This document shows positions 1 to 7,958 of a stretch of DNA of 64,000 nt, in pieces; the first letter of the stretch is position 1, and each line of letters opens with the position of its first letter. The translations under genes were made by a program, and so were the position numbers. The DNA comes from Dyella silvae (GTDB taxonomy: Bacteria; Pseudomonadota; Gammaproteobacteria; Xanthomonadales; Rhodanobacteraceae). The DNA is taken from contig NZ_JAPJBQ010000005.1 of assembly GCF_026421305.1 (NCBI RefSeq), positions 186,001-250,000 on the forward strand, read 5' to 3'. Under the pieces are notes generated by a model. The model worked only from the letters and a program-made list of their open reading frames with translations. It had not been told where the DNA came from and did not search any database.

Positions 1-1032
1 CGTCTGGGTATGGGCCGCACGGTGGCGGTGAGCATCGTGTTCGTGGTGCTGCTGTTGCTCACGGTCGGGGCGCTGTTGTTGCTGATCCCTCTGATCTCGC
101 GCCAGGTCGGCAACCTCGTTCAGAACCTGCCGTATTACGTGGATTGGGTGCGTAATGTCGCGCTGCCCTGGCTGCAGTCCACGCTGCACCTCGACCCCAG
201 CGCGTTCGACACGGACCGTCTGATCGGGCAGGTCAAAGAGCACATCGGTTCCATTGGCGATGCCGCCTCGACCGTGCTCGGCAAGATTTCACGCTCAAGC
301 ATCGGCGTGGTTGCCTGGCTGACGAACCTGGTGCTGATTCCGGTGGTGGCGTTCTATCTGCTGCGCGACTGGGACCGCATGGTGGCGTGGATCGACGGCA
401 TGCTGCCGCGCTCCATCGAGCCCACCATCGCCCATCTGGCGCGCGAATCGGACAGCGTGCTCGGCGCCTTCGTGCGTGGTCAGTTGCTGGTGATGCTGGC
501 GCTGGGCATTTTCTATGGCGCCGCGCTCACCATCATGGGGCTGTCGGTGGGGCCGTTGATCGGTATGATCGCCGGTTTGCTGAGTTTCGTGCCGTATCTC
601 GGCTTCATCGTGGGCTTCGGGTCGTCGCTCATCGCAGCACTGGTGCAGTACGGAGACTGGAACCACGTACTTATCGTCGTGGGCATCTTCACCGCCGGCC
701 AGTTGCTGGAAGGCTATGTGCTGGTGCCGCGGCTGGTGGGCGAAAAGATTGGCTTGCATCCGGTGGCGGTGATCTTTGCCGTGCTGGCAGGCGGCTATCT
801 GTTCGGCTTCCTTGGCGTGCTGCTGGCATTGCCGGCCGCGTCGGTGATCCTTGTGCTGCTGCGCTACCTGTCTGAGCGCTACAAGCAAAGCGATCTCTAC
901 AAGGACCATGGCGGCGGCGATCCCGTGCTTGCCGAAGTCGAGGTGGTGGTGACCACGGCGCAAGGCACGGTGGAAACCAATACAGTGATCGGCCAACGCG
1001 ACGAAAAGAAGGACGCAGTACCCCCTACATGA
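1..1032 (+). CDS. AI-2E family transporter (PerM-like), 5' end cut by window edge
   Basis: Polytopic inner-membrane protein of the AI-2E/PerM family, whose transported substrate is usually unknown. The frame is open to base 1 and the first ATG at position 10 falls inside what looks like an early membrane segment (VSIVFVVLLLLTVGALLLL), so the true start lies upstream. Further hydrophobic segments follow at about residues 98-115, 155-180, 185-215, 225-245 and 255-285 (counted from that ATG), with the FVPYLGF motif typical of the family near residue 195. The C-terminal 45 residues are hydrophilic and look like a cytoplasmic tail. The stop overlaps the hda start by four bases (ATGA), so the two are probably translationally coupled. 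Confidence 0.88.
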   Translation, partial: RLGMGRTVAVSIVFVVLLLLTVGALLLLIPLISRQVGNLVQNLPYYVDWVRNVALPWLQSTLHLDPSAFDTDRLIGQVKEHIGSIGDAASTVLGKISRSSIGVVAWLTNLVLIPVVAFYLLRDWDRMVAWIDGMLPRSIEPTIAHLARESDSVLGAFVRGQLLVMLALGIFYGAALTIMGLSVGPLIGMIAGLLSFVPYLGFIVGFGSSLIAALVQYGDWNHVLIVVGIFTAGQLLEGYVLVPRLVGEKIGLHPVAVIFAVLAGGYLFGFLGVLLALPAASVILVLLRYLSERYKQSDLYKDHGGGDPVLAEVEVVVTTAQGTVETNTVIGQRDEKKDAVPPT

Positions 1033-1733
1033 TTCCGCAGTTGCCGCTCGCTTTGCGCTGGCCTCGCCGCCAGCGCTTTGAACATTTCCACCCTGGCGCT
1101 AACGCCGCGACGCTCGCTGCCGTGGAGCTGCTGGCGCGTGAGCCTCGCACGCCATGGCTTTACCTGGCCGGCCCAACCCGCAGTGGCAAAAGCCACCTGC
1201 TGATGGCTGCGTGTCAGGCGGCGATTGAAGGTGGCCGCACCGTGCAATACCTGCCGCTCGCCACTTTGGCCGACAAGGCTGCCGCCATTCGTGGCGTGGC
1301 GGGCAGCGAGTTTCTGGCACTGGACGACCTGGGAGCCATTGCCGGCGATCCCGAGGCAGAGCACGCGCTGTTCGACGTCTACAACCAGGCGAAGGCCGAG
1401 GGCGCTGCACTGTTGTTTGCCGCCGAGTCGCTGCCCTCGCAGTTGGGTCTGATGCTGCCGGATCTGCGCTCCCGGCTCGGCGCTTGCCAGCAGGCGCTGC
1501 TGAAACCGTTGGACGACGTCGAGCGTCGGGATGTGCTGCGCCGGCAGGCCTCCTCTCGCGGCATCGAGCTGGACGACACCGTGCTCGACTGGCTGTTCGC
1601 CCGCTATGCGCGAGATCTTGGCGCTCTGCTGGATCTGCTCGATCAGCTGGACAAGGCGTCGCTGGCGGCGCGCCGGCGCATTACGGTGCCGTTCCTGCGG
1701 GACTTCCTGCGCGACGCCGGGTCGGGCGCCTGA
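1029..1733 (+). CDS. hda: DnaA regulatory inactivator Hda
   Basis: AAA+ protein of 234 residues related to DnaA domain III. In the known family it binds the DNA-loaded sliding clamp and promotes hydrolysis of DnaA-bound ATP, preventing re-initiation of replication. Visible features are an N-terminal segment MIPQLPLALRW that fits the clamp-binding QLxL(A)L motif, a Walker A loop GPTRSGKS near residue 48, and a Walker B-like FLALDDLG near residue 96. The length matches Hda rather than full DnaA, and no DNA-binding domain IV follows. The start overlaps the permease stop (ATGA). A terminator lies about 45 bp downstream. Confidence 0.93.
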   Translation: MIPQLPLALRWPRRQRFEHFHPGANAATLAAVELLAREPRTPWLYLAGPTRSGKSHLLMAACQAAIEGGRTVQYLPLATLADKAAAIRGVAGSEFLALDDLGAIAGDPEAEHALFDVYNQAKAEGAALLFAAESLPSQLGLMLPDLRSRLGACQQALLKPLDDVERRDVLRRQASSRGIELDDTVLDWLFARYARDLGALLDLLDQLDKASLAARRRITVPFLRDFLRDAGSGA

Positions 1734-1779
1734 CCCTCCGCTGCGTTCCTGCAGATGGCATGTGGGGCCTTGGCCACAA

Positions 1780-1807
1780 AAAAAAGCGCCCGAGAGGGCG
1801 CTTTTTT
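1780..1807. terminator. Bidirectional rho-independent terminator
   Basis: Stem GCGCCC/GGGCGC with loop GAGA, preceded by an A-run and followed by a T-run, so the A/T tracts extend the stem and give a U-tail on either strand. It sits between the convergent hda and suhB genes and can serve both. Confidence 0.9.
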
Positions 1808-1827
1808 CATTCGAAGGACGATGGCCC

Positions 1828-2631
1828 TTACGCCATCAACAACCGCGGAGTGGCGTTGGCGCTGATGGCATCGACCATCGCCTGCGTCACGTTGAGGTTG
1901 CCGGCAACAATATTGCCGCTCTCGGGAATGCCCTCGCGGCCGGCGAAGTCGCAATAGCGGCCACCTGCCTCCCGCACCAGCAGCGCGCCGGCGGCCATGT
2001 CCCACGGCTTGAGGCCGATCTCGAAGAAACCGTCGTAGCGGCCGGCGGCGGTATAAGCCAGATCCAGCGCGGCGGAACCCGAGCGGCGAATGTCTTCGGC
2101 CTGGCCGAGCATGGCGCGCGTCATGTCCATCTGCGCGTCGAGATGGGAGCGCTGGCGGTAGGGGAAGCCGGTGGCGATCATCGCGCCGCCCAGGTTCTCG
2201 CGCTTGCTGACGCGGATGCGGCGGTCGTTGAGATAGGCGCCGTCGCCCTTGCTGGCGGTGAACAGCTCGTCGCGCAGCGGGTCGAACACCACGGCGTAAA
2301 CGGGCTCGCCCTTGTCGAGCAGGGCAATGGAGACGGAGAAATGCGGGATGCCGCGCAGGTAGTTGTGCGTGCCGTCGAGCGGATCGATCACCCATACCAG
2401 CGGGCCCTTGCCAATGGCGCCGCTTTCCTCAGCGAGGAAGGCGTGCGTGGGGTAGGCACGCTTGAGCTCCTTGATGATCTCGGCTTCGGCCAGACGGTCC
2501 ACTTCCGAGGCGAAGTCCATGCGTTGCTTTTCGACGACATTGAGTCCGTCGATGCGATTCATGTAGCGCAGGATGATGTTTCCTGCGGAGCGCGCGGCGC
2601 GCACCGCGACGTTGACGGCGGGTCTTGGCAT
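1828..2631 (-). CDS. suhB: Inositol-1-monophosphatase family protein SuhB
   Basis: Mg-dependent phosphatase of the IMPase/FIG superfamily; SuhB hydrolyses inositol monophosphate and in E. coli also joins rRNA antitermination complexes. Metal-binding motifs are present: EES (about residue 69 from the chosen start), DPLDGTHN (about 84-91, the usual family form being DPLDGTTN) and PWDMAAG near residue 208. The ATG at 2631 (MPRPAVNVAVRAAR) is chosen because it aligns with the family N-terminus; an in-frame TTG five codons upstream is less likely. It is divergent from trmJ and convergent with hda. Confidence 0.93.
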   Translation of the reverse strand: MPRPAVNVAVRAARSAGNIILRYMNRIDGLNVVEKQRMDFASEVDRLAEAEIIKELKRAYPTHAFLAEESGAIGKGPLVWVIDPLDGTHNYLRGIPHFSVSIALLDKGEPVYAVVFDPLRDELFTASKGDGAYLNDRRIRVSKRENLGGAMIATGFPYRQRSHLDAQMDMTRAMLGQAEDIRRSGSAALDLAYTAAGRYDGFFEIGLKPWDMAAGALLVREAGGRYCDFAGREGIPESGNIVAGNLNVTQAMVDAISANATPRLLMA

Positions 2632-2787
2632 GGCTTCGGCTTTCAAAAGAGCGGGTTACGGCCGCGAAGTCTAGCAGAGACGCCGCCGTTGTTCAGGTCA
2701 GCCTGAGGCTGGCAGGGGCGCCCGGTTTGACAGGGCGGCCCACAATTTCCAAGCTTCGCGCCTATTTGTACGAGTTTTGGTACCTCA

Positions 2788-3564
2788 ATGACCGCTGAAT
2801 CCGACCTCGCCGCCCGCATCCGCTACGTGCTCGTGCGTACCTCGCACCCGGGCAATATCGGCAGCGCCGCCCGTGCCATCCGCACCATGGGCTTCCATCG
2901 GATGGCGCTGGTGGCGCCCCACCGATTCCCCGATCACGAGGCATCCGCGCTGGCCGCTGGCGCCGACGATGTGCTGGAGAACGCTATCGTCAGTGAAGGG
3001 CTGGTCGACGCCCTGGCCGGTACCAGCCTGGCGCTGGGCTTGTCGGCCCGTCGCCGCGGGGTGGACCTGGAGGAGATCACGCCGCGCGAAGCCGCCAGCC
3101 GCGCTCTGGCGGCGGCCGCCCGCGGCGAGCAGGTGGCGCTGGTATTTGGCAACGAACGCACGGGTCTGGAGAACGAGGAACTCGCGCGCTGCCATGCCAT
3201 GGTGCGCATTCCCAGCGTGGACGATTTCAGCTCGCTTAACCTGTCGCAGGCGGTGCAGGTGATGGCCTACGAACTGCGCGTCGCGTCGCTGGGCGAGGTG
3301 GCCGCGCCGGTGCGTGCCGATGCCGAGCCGCCGGCCGATGCAGCGCAAATGGAGCGCTTTTTCGAGCATCTTTCGCAGATGCTGGACGACATCGACTTTC
3401 ATAAAGGTCGTGCGCCGACCACCATCATGCTGCGGCTACGCAAGCTGTTTCAGCGCGCCCAGCCGGATGAGCGGGAATTGCGCGTCATGCACGGCATTTT
3501 TGCGGATGCACAGCGCATGGCGCAGATCGCGAGCGGGAAGGTTCAGGGCAAGAAGGGCGAGTAA
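2788..3564 (+). CDS. trmJ: tRNA (cytidine/uridine-2'-O-)-methyltransferase TrmJ
   Basis: SPOUT-class methyltransferase that 2'-O-methylates position 32 of certain tRNAs with S-adenosylmethionine. The N-terminal SpoU signature VRTSHPGNIGSAARA (residues 16-30), the central FGNERTGLENEE (about 119-130) and the knot motif SSLNLSQAVQVMAYE (about 148-162) are all clear. A C-terminal extension of about 85 residues, typical of TrmJ, contains the conserved IMLRLRKLFQRA segment. Divergent from suhB with 156 bp between the starts, which must hold both promoters. No strong Shine-Dalgarno precedes the ATG. Confidence 0.93.
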   Translation: MTAESDLAARIRYVLVRTSHPGNIGSAARAIRTMGFHRMALVAPHRFPDHEASALAAGADDVLENAIVSEGLVDALAGTSLALGLSARRRGVDLEEITPREAASRALAAAARGEQVALVFGNERTGLENEELARCHAMVRIPSVDDFSSLNLSQAVQVMAYELRVASLGEVAAPVRADAEPPADAAQMERFFEHLSQMLDDIDFHKGRAPTTIMLRLRKLFQRAQPDERELRVMHGIFADAQRMAQIASGKVQGKKGE

Positions 3565-3581
3565 ACGCTTGTTCCTCGCCG

Positions 3582-3608
3582 GTGGGAGTGCACCCTGTGT
3601 GCGCCCAC
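3582..3608. repeat. REP-like imperfect palindrome
   Basis: GTGGGAGTGCAC, then CCTGT, then GTGCGCCCAC form an imperfect hairpin between the convergent trmJ and CorC-type genes. The GTGGGAG-type head matches the REP-like family seen at 6989, 47718, 56446 and, as a half, near 59285. It could help terminate transcription from either side. Confidence 0.6.
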
Positions 3609-3631
3609 GGTAAAAGGCGCTCGTATCGGGC

Positions 3632-4954
3632 CTAGAACCCGTCTTCCTCATCATCCATCTGCGGCAGGCGCGACACCAACAGCTTGTCGATGCGGGCGCC
3701 GTCCATATCCACCACTTCCACCCGGAACCCTCGCCATTCGAATGATTCGGCGGTCTGCGGGATATGCCCGAGCGCGGCCATCACCATGCCGGCTGCCGTG
3801 CGGTATTCGTGCTCCTGTTCACCGGGCAGGGCATCCACCCGCAGCAGTTCGCGCAGGTCGTCGGTGGAGAGCGACCCGTCGATCAGCCAGCTGCCGTCGT
3901 CGCGCTGGGTGATCAGCGGGCTTTCCTCGGAACCGCTGGCGCCAAGCTGTGGTGCGCCGACGATGGCGGCAAGCAGATCATTGAGCGTCACCAAGCCGAC
4001 GATCTCGCCGTACTCGTCTACTACCAGAGCGATCTGCGCTTCCGCGTCGCGGAACTCCTCCAGCAGATCCAGCGCACGCCCGGTGGCGGGGACGTAAAGC
4101 GGTTTGGACAACTGTCCGAAGAGGTTGGGCTTGCCCTCGGCAAAGCCGCGTAACAGGCGTTTGACTTCCACCACGCCGACAATGTCGCTCTCACCGCCGC
4201 GATACACGGGATAGCGCGAATACGGCGTACTGCGCAGAATTTCTGTGTTTTCTTTGAGACTCGCCGACTGGTCCAGCCACACGATGCGCGTGCGCGGGGT
4301 CATCACACTGTCCACCGAGCGGTCGCCCAGGCGGAGCACGCGATTGACCATGTTGTGTTCATCGCGGTCCAGCACGCCGTGTTCAGCGCTTTCAGCCACC
4401 AGCAGCCGGATTTCCTCTTCCGTGGCGAAATCACTACCCCGGCCTTTCACCTTGAGCAGGCGCAGCAGGGTGCTGCTGGAGACATTGAGAAGCCATACGA
4501 ACGGGGCCGTAACGCGCGAAAGCACCATCATCGGCATGGCGATGTAGCCTGCGATCGTCTCCGGGGCCGAAAGCGCCAGGCGCTTGGGCACCAGTTCGCC
4601 GATGACGATCTGCACGAACGAGATCAGCCCGAAACCGAGTACCAGCCCAATGACTCTCGCATAAGGCTCCATCCACGCGGCCCGGCCGCCATGGATGGCG
4701 GCGGCGATGTGGTCGCCCAGCGCGTCGCCGGCCAGGGCGCCGGTGATCAGGATCACCAGGGTCATGCCCACCTGAACGGTGGACAGAAAACGCTCGGGCG
4801 CCTCGGCGGCGCGCAGTGCAGTGCGGGCGCGCCGGCTGGTGCGGGCCAACTGCTTCAGGCGGGTCTTGCGTGAGGCCACCAGGGCCATCTCGGAGAGCGC
4901 AAAGAAGCCGTTGCACAGTGAAAGCAGGATGACGGTGGCTATTTCGGTCAGCAT
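3632..4954 (-). CDS. CNNM/CorC-HlyC family membrane protein (CBS domains)
   Basis: Member of the hemolysin C/CorB-CorC family (440 residues), thought to act in Mg2+/Co2+ efflux or membrane ion homeostasis. Order of parts: N-terminal CNNM (DUF21) membrane domain with about four hydrophobic segments in residues 1-175, a pair of CBS domains at roughly 205-330 (with VMTPRTRIVWLD and LVVDEYGEIVGLVTLND), and a C-terminal CorC/HlyC domain from about 345 containing DGSWLIDGSLS and ending in acidic residues. All expected parts are present. Exact ion specificity cannot be read from sequence. Confidence 0.9.
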   Translation of the reverse strand: MLTEIATVILLSLCNGFFALSEMALVASRKTRLKQLARTSRRARTALRAAEAPERFLSTVQVGMTLVILITGALAGDALGDHIAAAIHGGRAAWMEPYARVIGLVLGFGLISFVQIVIGELVPKRLALSAPETIAGYIAMPMMVLSRVTAPFVWLLNVSSSTLLRLLKVKGRGSDFATEEEIRLLVAESAEHGVLDRDEHNMVNRVLRLGDRSVDSVMTPRTRIVWLDQSASLKENTEILRSTPYSRYPVYRGGESDIVGVVEVKRLLRGFAEGKPNLFGQLSKPLYVPATGRALDLLEEFRDAEAQIALVVDEYGEIVGLVTLNDLLAAIVGAPQLGASGSEESPLITQRDDGSWLIDGSLSTDDLRELLRVDALPGEQEHEYRTAAGMVMAALGHIPQTAESFEWRGFRVEVVDMDGARIDKLLVSRLPQMDDEEDGF

Positions 4955-5147
4955 CGGGACTGCGGGCCGTGGGAAAGGTCGCGAGAAGACATGAGACGCA
5001 GTGTAAGGCCTGTGAGCCCGATCCTAAGGGCGCCGATGCATAGAAAGGGGCTGCGACACCCCGGATCGGGAATGTGGTGCGGTGCGGTACGGGCGTCCTG
5101 TAACATACCCGTCATTTGAGCCGTCCCCGGACCCAGGCAATAACCGC

Positions 5148-5777
5148 ATGTTTTCATTGCAAACCATTTTCGGCAAAGGCGACAAGTTCTATGGCCTGCT
5201 CGAGCAGAGCGCCGAAGCCGCGCGCGAAAGCGCCAATGCGCTTCATGAACTTGTCACGCGCAAAGATCATGCGCCGGTGATGGCCGCCTTTGCGGCCACG
5301 CGCCAGCGTGAGAAGGCTTTGGCCGGGCAGATCAGCGAAGAGCTGGTGAACACCTTTGTGACGGCGCTCGATCGCGAAGACATCGAAGCGTTGAACTCGG
5401 CGCTCTACAAGATCCCCAAGACCATCGAGAAATTCGCCGAGCGCTACGAGATCGTTGCCGGCCGCCTGACCGATGTGGATTTCGGTGCGCGTGCCCTGGT
5501 GCTCGAGCGCGCTACCGCGGTGGTGTCGGAGATGATCGGCGAACTGCGCCGTGGTCTGCGCATCGACCCGGTGAAGAAGCTGCAGGATCGCCTGCAGACG
5601 CTGGAATCGGAAGGCGACCGCATGCTGCTCTCGCCGTACCGCACGCTCTACGTGGAAGGCAACGACGCCATGCGCGCCATGTTGGCCAAGGATCTGTTCG
5701 AGCTGCTCGAGAAGGCGATCGACAAGTGCCGCGACGTCGGCAACATCGTCTACTCGATCGTGCTGAAGAATTCCTGA
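5148..5777 (+). CDS. DUF47 family PhoU-like protein, Pit accessory
   Basis: Helical cytoplasmic protein of 209 residues of the DUF47/PhoU-like family. Such proteins are almost always encoded beside Pit phosphate transporters and are thought to modulate them. The ATG at 5148 (MFSLQTIFGKGDKFY) matches the family start; an upstream in-frame ATG at 5082 would add 22 unrelated residues. The sequence is predicted mostly alpha-helical with regularly spaced acidic residues, consistent with a metal-binding helical bundle. The pit gene follows 78 bp downstream on the same strand. Confidence 0.9.
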   Translation: MFSLQTIFGKGDKFYGLLEQSAEAARESANALHELVTRKDHAPVMAAFAATRQREKALAGQISEELVNTFVTALDREDIEALNSALYKIPKTIEKFAERYEIVAGRLTDVDFGARALVLERATAVVSEMIGELRRGLRIDPVKKLQDRLQTLESEGDRMLLSPYRTLYVEGNDAMRAMLAKDLFELLEKAIDKCRDVGNIVYSIVLKNS

Positions 5778-5855
5778 GGCCCATCGGATGACGCGCTCTT
5801 CCATGCGCTGCCCGGTCGCATTCCGGGCTTCCGTCATCGTGCGCGAGGTACGCGC

Positions 5856-6977
5856 ATGACCATCGGTCTCGCTATTGCGGTCGTGTTGGTCGCACTGGCC
5901 TTCACTTACATCAACGGCTTTCACGACACCGCCAACTCCATCGCCACGGTGGTGGCGACCAAGGTGCTCACACCCGGTCAGGCCGTGATGCTGGCGGCCA
6001 TCACCAACCTGATCGGTGCCCTGTGGGGCACCGCGGTGGCCAAGACGATTGCAGCTGGCCTGATCGATACGAACGTGATTGCCGCAGGTCCACAGCTGCT
6101 GCTGTGCGCGTTGCTGGCAGCGACGGTGTGGAACCTGATTACCTGGTGGCTGGGTTTGCCCTCCAGCTCGAGCCATGCCCTGGTGGGCGCGTTGGTGGGC
6201 GCGGCCGTTGCCGCGTCAGGCAATAACTTCGCGGCGGTGATCTGGACGCAAGGTGGCGCGCACTGGTGGGAAGGCAAGGGCGTGCTGCCCAAGGTGGTGG
6301 TGCCCATGGTGGTGTCGCCGCTGATGGGTTTTGTCATCGGCTTCCTGCTGATGGGGGCGCTGTACGGCTTGCTGAGCTGGTTTTCCAACCGCAAGGGCTT
6401 TCTGCATCGCTTCGGCCGCACGCCGTTCGTCAACAGCTTCTTTGGCAAGGCGCAGATCGTCTCCGCCAGCGCCATGGGTCTCGCGCACGGCATGAACGAT
6501 GCGCAGAAGAGCATGGGCATCATCGCGCTGGCACTGGCCGGCGCCACGGCAGCAGGCCAGTTCGAAGGGCTGCCGCACTGGCTGGGCTTCCTGAGCATTC
6601 AGGGCTCAGCGGATGGCGGATTCAACGTGCCATCGTGGGTGGCCGTGGTATGTGCGCTGACCATGGCGGCGGGTACCGCCGGCGGTGGCTGGCGCATCAT
6701 CAAGACGCTGGGCCACAAGATGGTGAAGCTGCACCCCATCAATGGCTTCGCTGCGGAAGGCGCCTCTGCGGCAGTCATCCTCACTGCGTCGGCTTTCGGC
6801 ATTCCCGTTTCGACGACGCACAACGTGTCGGCGTCGATCATGGGCGTCGGTGCCGCCAAACGCTGGAACGCGATTCGCTGGTCGGTGGTGGAGCGCATGG
6901 TGTGGGCGTGGATTCTCACACTGCCCGTGACGGCGCTGCTGGCTTACGGCATGGTGCGCTTGTCCTCGCTGTTCTGA
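5856..6977 (+). CDS. pit: Inorganic phosphate transporter, PiT family
   Basis: Low-affinity phosphate (metal-phosphate) permease of the inner membrane, 373 residues. The two PiT signature repeats are visible: GFHDTANSIATVVATK near residue 21 and AHGMNDAQKSMGI near residue 210. Multiple hydrophobic segments span the protein, and GIPVSTTHN near residue 315 is another conserved PiT stretch. It is one transcription unit with the DUF47 gene. A perfect palindrome follows just after the stop. The protein is shorter than E. coli PitA (about 500 aa) but full length for the short PiT subgroup found with DUF47 proteins. Confidence 0.93.
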   Translation: MTIGLAIAVVLVALAFTYINGFHDTANSIATVVATKVLTPGQAVMLAAITNLIGALWGTAVAKTIAAGLIDTNVIAAGPQLLLCALLAATVWNLITWWLGLPSSSSHALVGALVGAAVAASGNNFAAVIWTQGGAHWWEGKGVLPKVVVPMVVSPLMGFVIGFLLMGALYGLLSWFSNRKGFLHRFGRTPFVNSFFGKAQIVSASAMGLAHGMNDAQKSMGIIALALAGATAAGQFEGLPHWLGFLSIQGSADGGFNVPSWVAVVCALTMAAGTAGGGWRIIKTLGHKMVKLHPINGFAAEGASAAVILTASAFGIPVSTTHNVSASIMGVGAAKRWNAIRWSVVERMVWAWILTLPVTALLAYGMVRLSSLF

Positions 6978-6988
6978 GGCTGCTTATG

Positions 6989-7012
6989 TAGGAGCGCACA
7001 TGTGCGCTCCTA
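6989..7012. repeat. Perfect 24-bp REP-like palindrome
   Basis: TAGGAGCGCACA is followed immediately by its exact reverse complement TGTGCGCTCCTA. It lies between the convergent pit gene and the unknown gene at 7022-7426. It is a double-ended member of the GTRGGAGCGCAC repeat family and may act as a terminator or RNA stabiliser. Confidence 0.7.
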
Positions 7013-7021
7013 TAGAAATCC

Positions 7022-7426
7022 CTACAGGTCGTCGCCGCCCGCCGCGACGATCCTTTCCAGCTGATCTCCCAGCTCGCCCAACTCCTCGATCAGCCGCTTC
7101 AGCTCGGCAGCATCCAGCAATTCGTACGGGCGGTTCTCACACAGGTGCAGATAGGGCGAGCCGTCCAGATCGGCGACGGCCAGGAACCCTATGCGTTGCT
7201 CCCAGTTGAAGCGCAGGCAGCGGCGTGGATCGGCGCCGGCCAGTGGGCCGACCGGCGTGGAGATGCGCAGATAGCGCCGGCCGGTTTCGTCTTCCAGTTC
7301 GGTGAGATAGATGCCCTGATGCCGGTTCTGCGGCAGTGTCAGATCGAAACTGATCAGATAAGGGTCGTTGTGGCGCAGCTCGTGCATGCTGCCGATGTGA
7401 GAGCGCACGGCTTCAAAATGGCGCAT
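7022..7426 (-). CDS. Conserved hypothetical protein
   Basis: Not recognised with certainty. A 134-residue cytoplasmic protein starting MRHFEAVRSHIG; the ATG at 7426 is preserved by a good AAGGAG ribosome site about 10 bases upstream, while the longer frame upstream lacks support. The N-terminal 85 residues read as alternating strands (PYLISFDLTL, YLRISTPVG, RIGFLAVADL) and the C-terminal 40 residues as a charged amphipathic helix (LKRLIEELGELGDQLERI). The overall shape resembles small YbjN/secretion-chaperone-like folds, but this is only a guess. Divergent from the Atl-type gene with 76 bp between. Confidence 0.72.
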   Translation of the reverse strand: MRHFEAVRSHIGSMHELRHNDPYLISFDLTLPQNRHQGIYLTELEDETGRRYLRISTPVGPLAGADPRRCLRFNWEQRIGFLAVADLDGSPYLHLCENRPYELLDAAELKRLIEELGELGDQLERIVAAGGDDL

Positions 7427-7502
7427 GGGTGCGATCTCCTTGGCAGACGATTTTAGCCCCGCTACTGTGACACGACCCGGTGTAAAGAGCCTGTTCAAGA
7501 TC

Positions 7503-7853
7503 ATGGACCATGCCATGAACGAATCGCATGCCCGCATTTATGCCGCCATCGCGGCGATTCCTCGTGGGCGTGTTGCCAGCTATGGCGCCATTGCAGCACG
7601 TGCCGGTCTCCCGGGGCGCGCGCGTCTGGTGGGGCGGGCGCTGGGCGAGACGCCGGATGGCATGGAGCTGCCCTGGCATCGCGTGTTGCGGTCCAGCGGT
7701 CAGATCGCCTTCCCGGTGGGCAGCAGGGGCTTTCGCGAGCAGAGCAAACGCCTGAAGGCCGAGGGCGTGGAGGTGCGCAACGGGCGCGTACCGTTGTCCA
7801 CGTTCGGGCTGGATGCGGATCTGGATCGCGCGCTATGGGGCATGCCGGGCTAA
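7503..7853 (+). CDS. Alkyltransferase-like (Atl) MGMT-family DNA-binding protein
   Basis: Short protein related to the C-terminal domain of O6-alkylguanine-DNA alkyltransferase. The sequence has the helix-turn-helix region (GRVASYGAIAARAGLPGRARLVGRAL) split over residues 16-45, but the active-site PCHRV is PWHRV, so the alkyl-accepting cysteine is replaced by tryptophan. That is the hallmark of Atl proteins, which bind O6-alkylguanine and hand it to nucleotide excision repair. Start at 7503 (MDHAMNESH) or at the second ATG at 7515; neither has a clear ribosome site. The protein is about 116 residues, normal for Atl. Confidence 0.88.
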   Translation: MDHAMNESHARIYAAIAAIPRGRVASYGAIAARAGLPGRARLVGRALGETPDGMELPWHRVLRSSGQIAFPVGSRGFREQSKRLKAEGVEVRNGRVPLSTFGLDADLDRALWGMPG

Positions 7854-7958
7854 CGGATGATCTCTGCTTGGGCGGCACTGCACATCGGCATCCGCTTACA
7901 CGATGTCAGGTCACCTATGCCGCCACAGCGCAGCGAGGGGATTTGTTAGCATTTCCCG

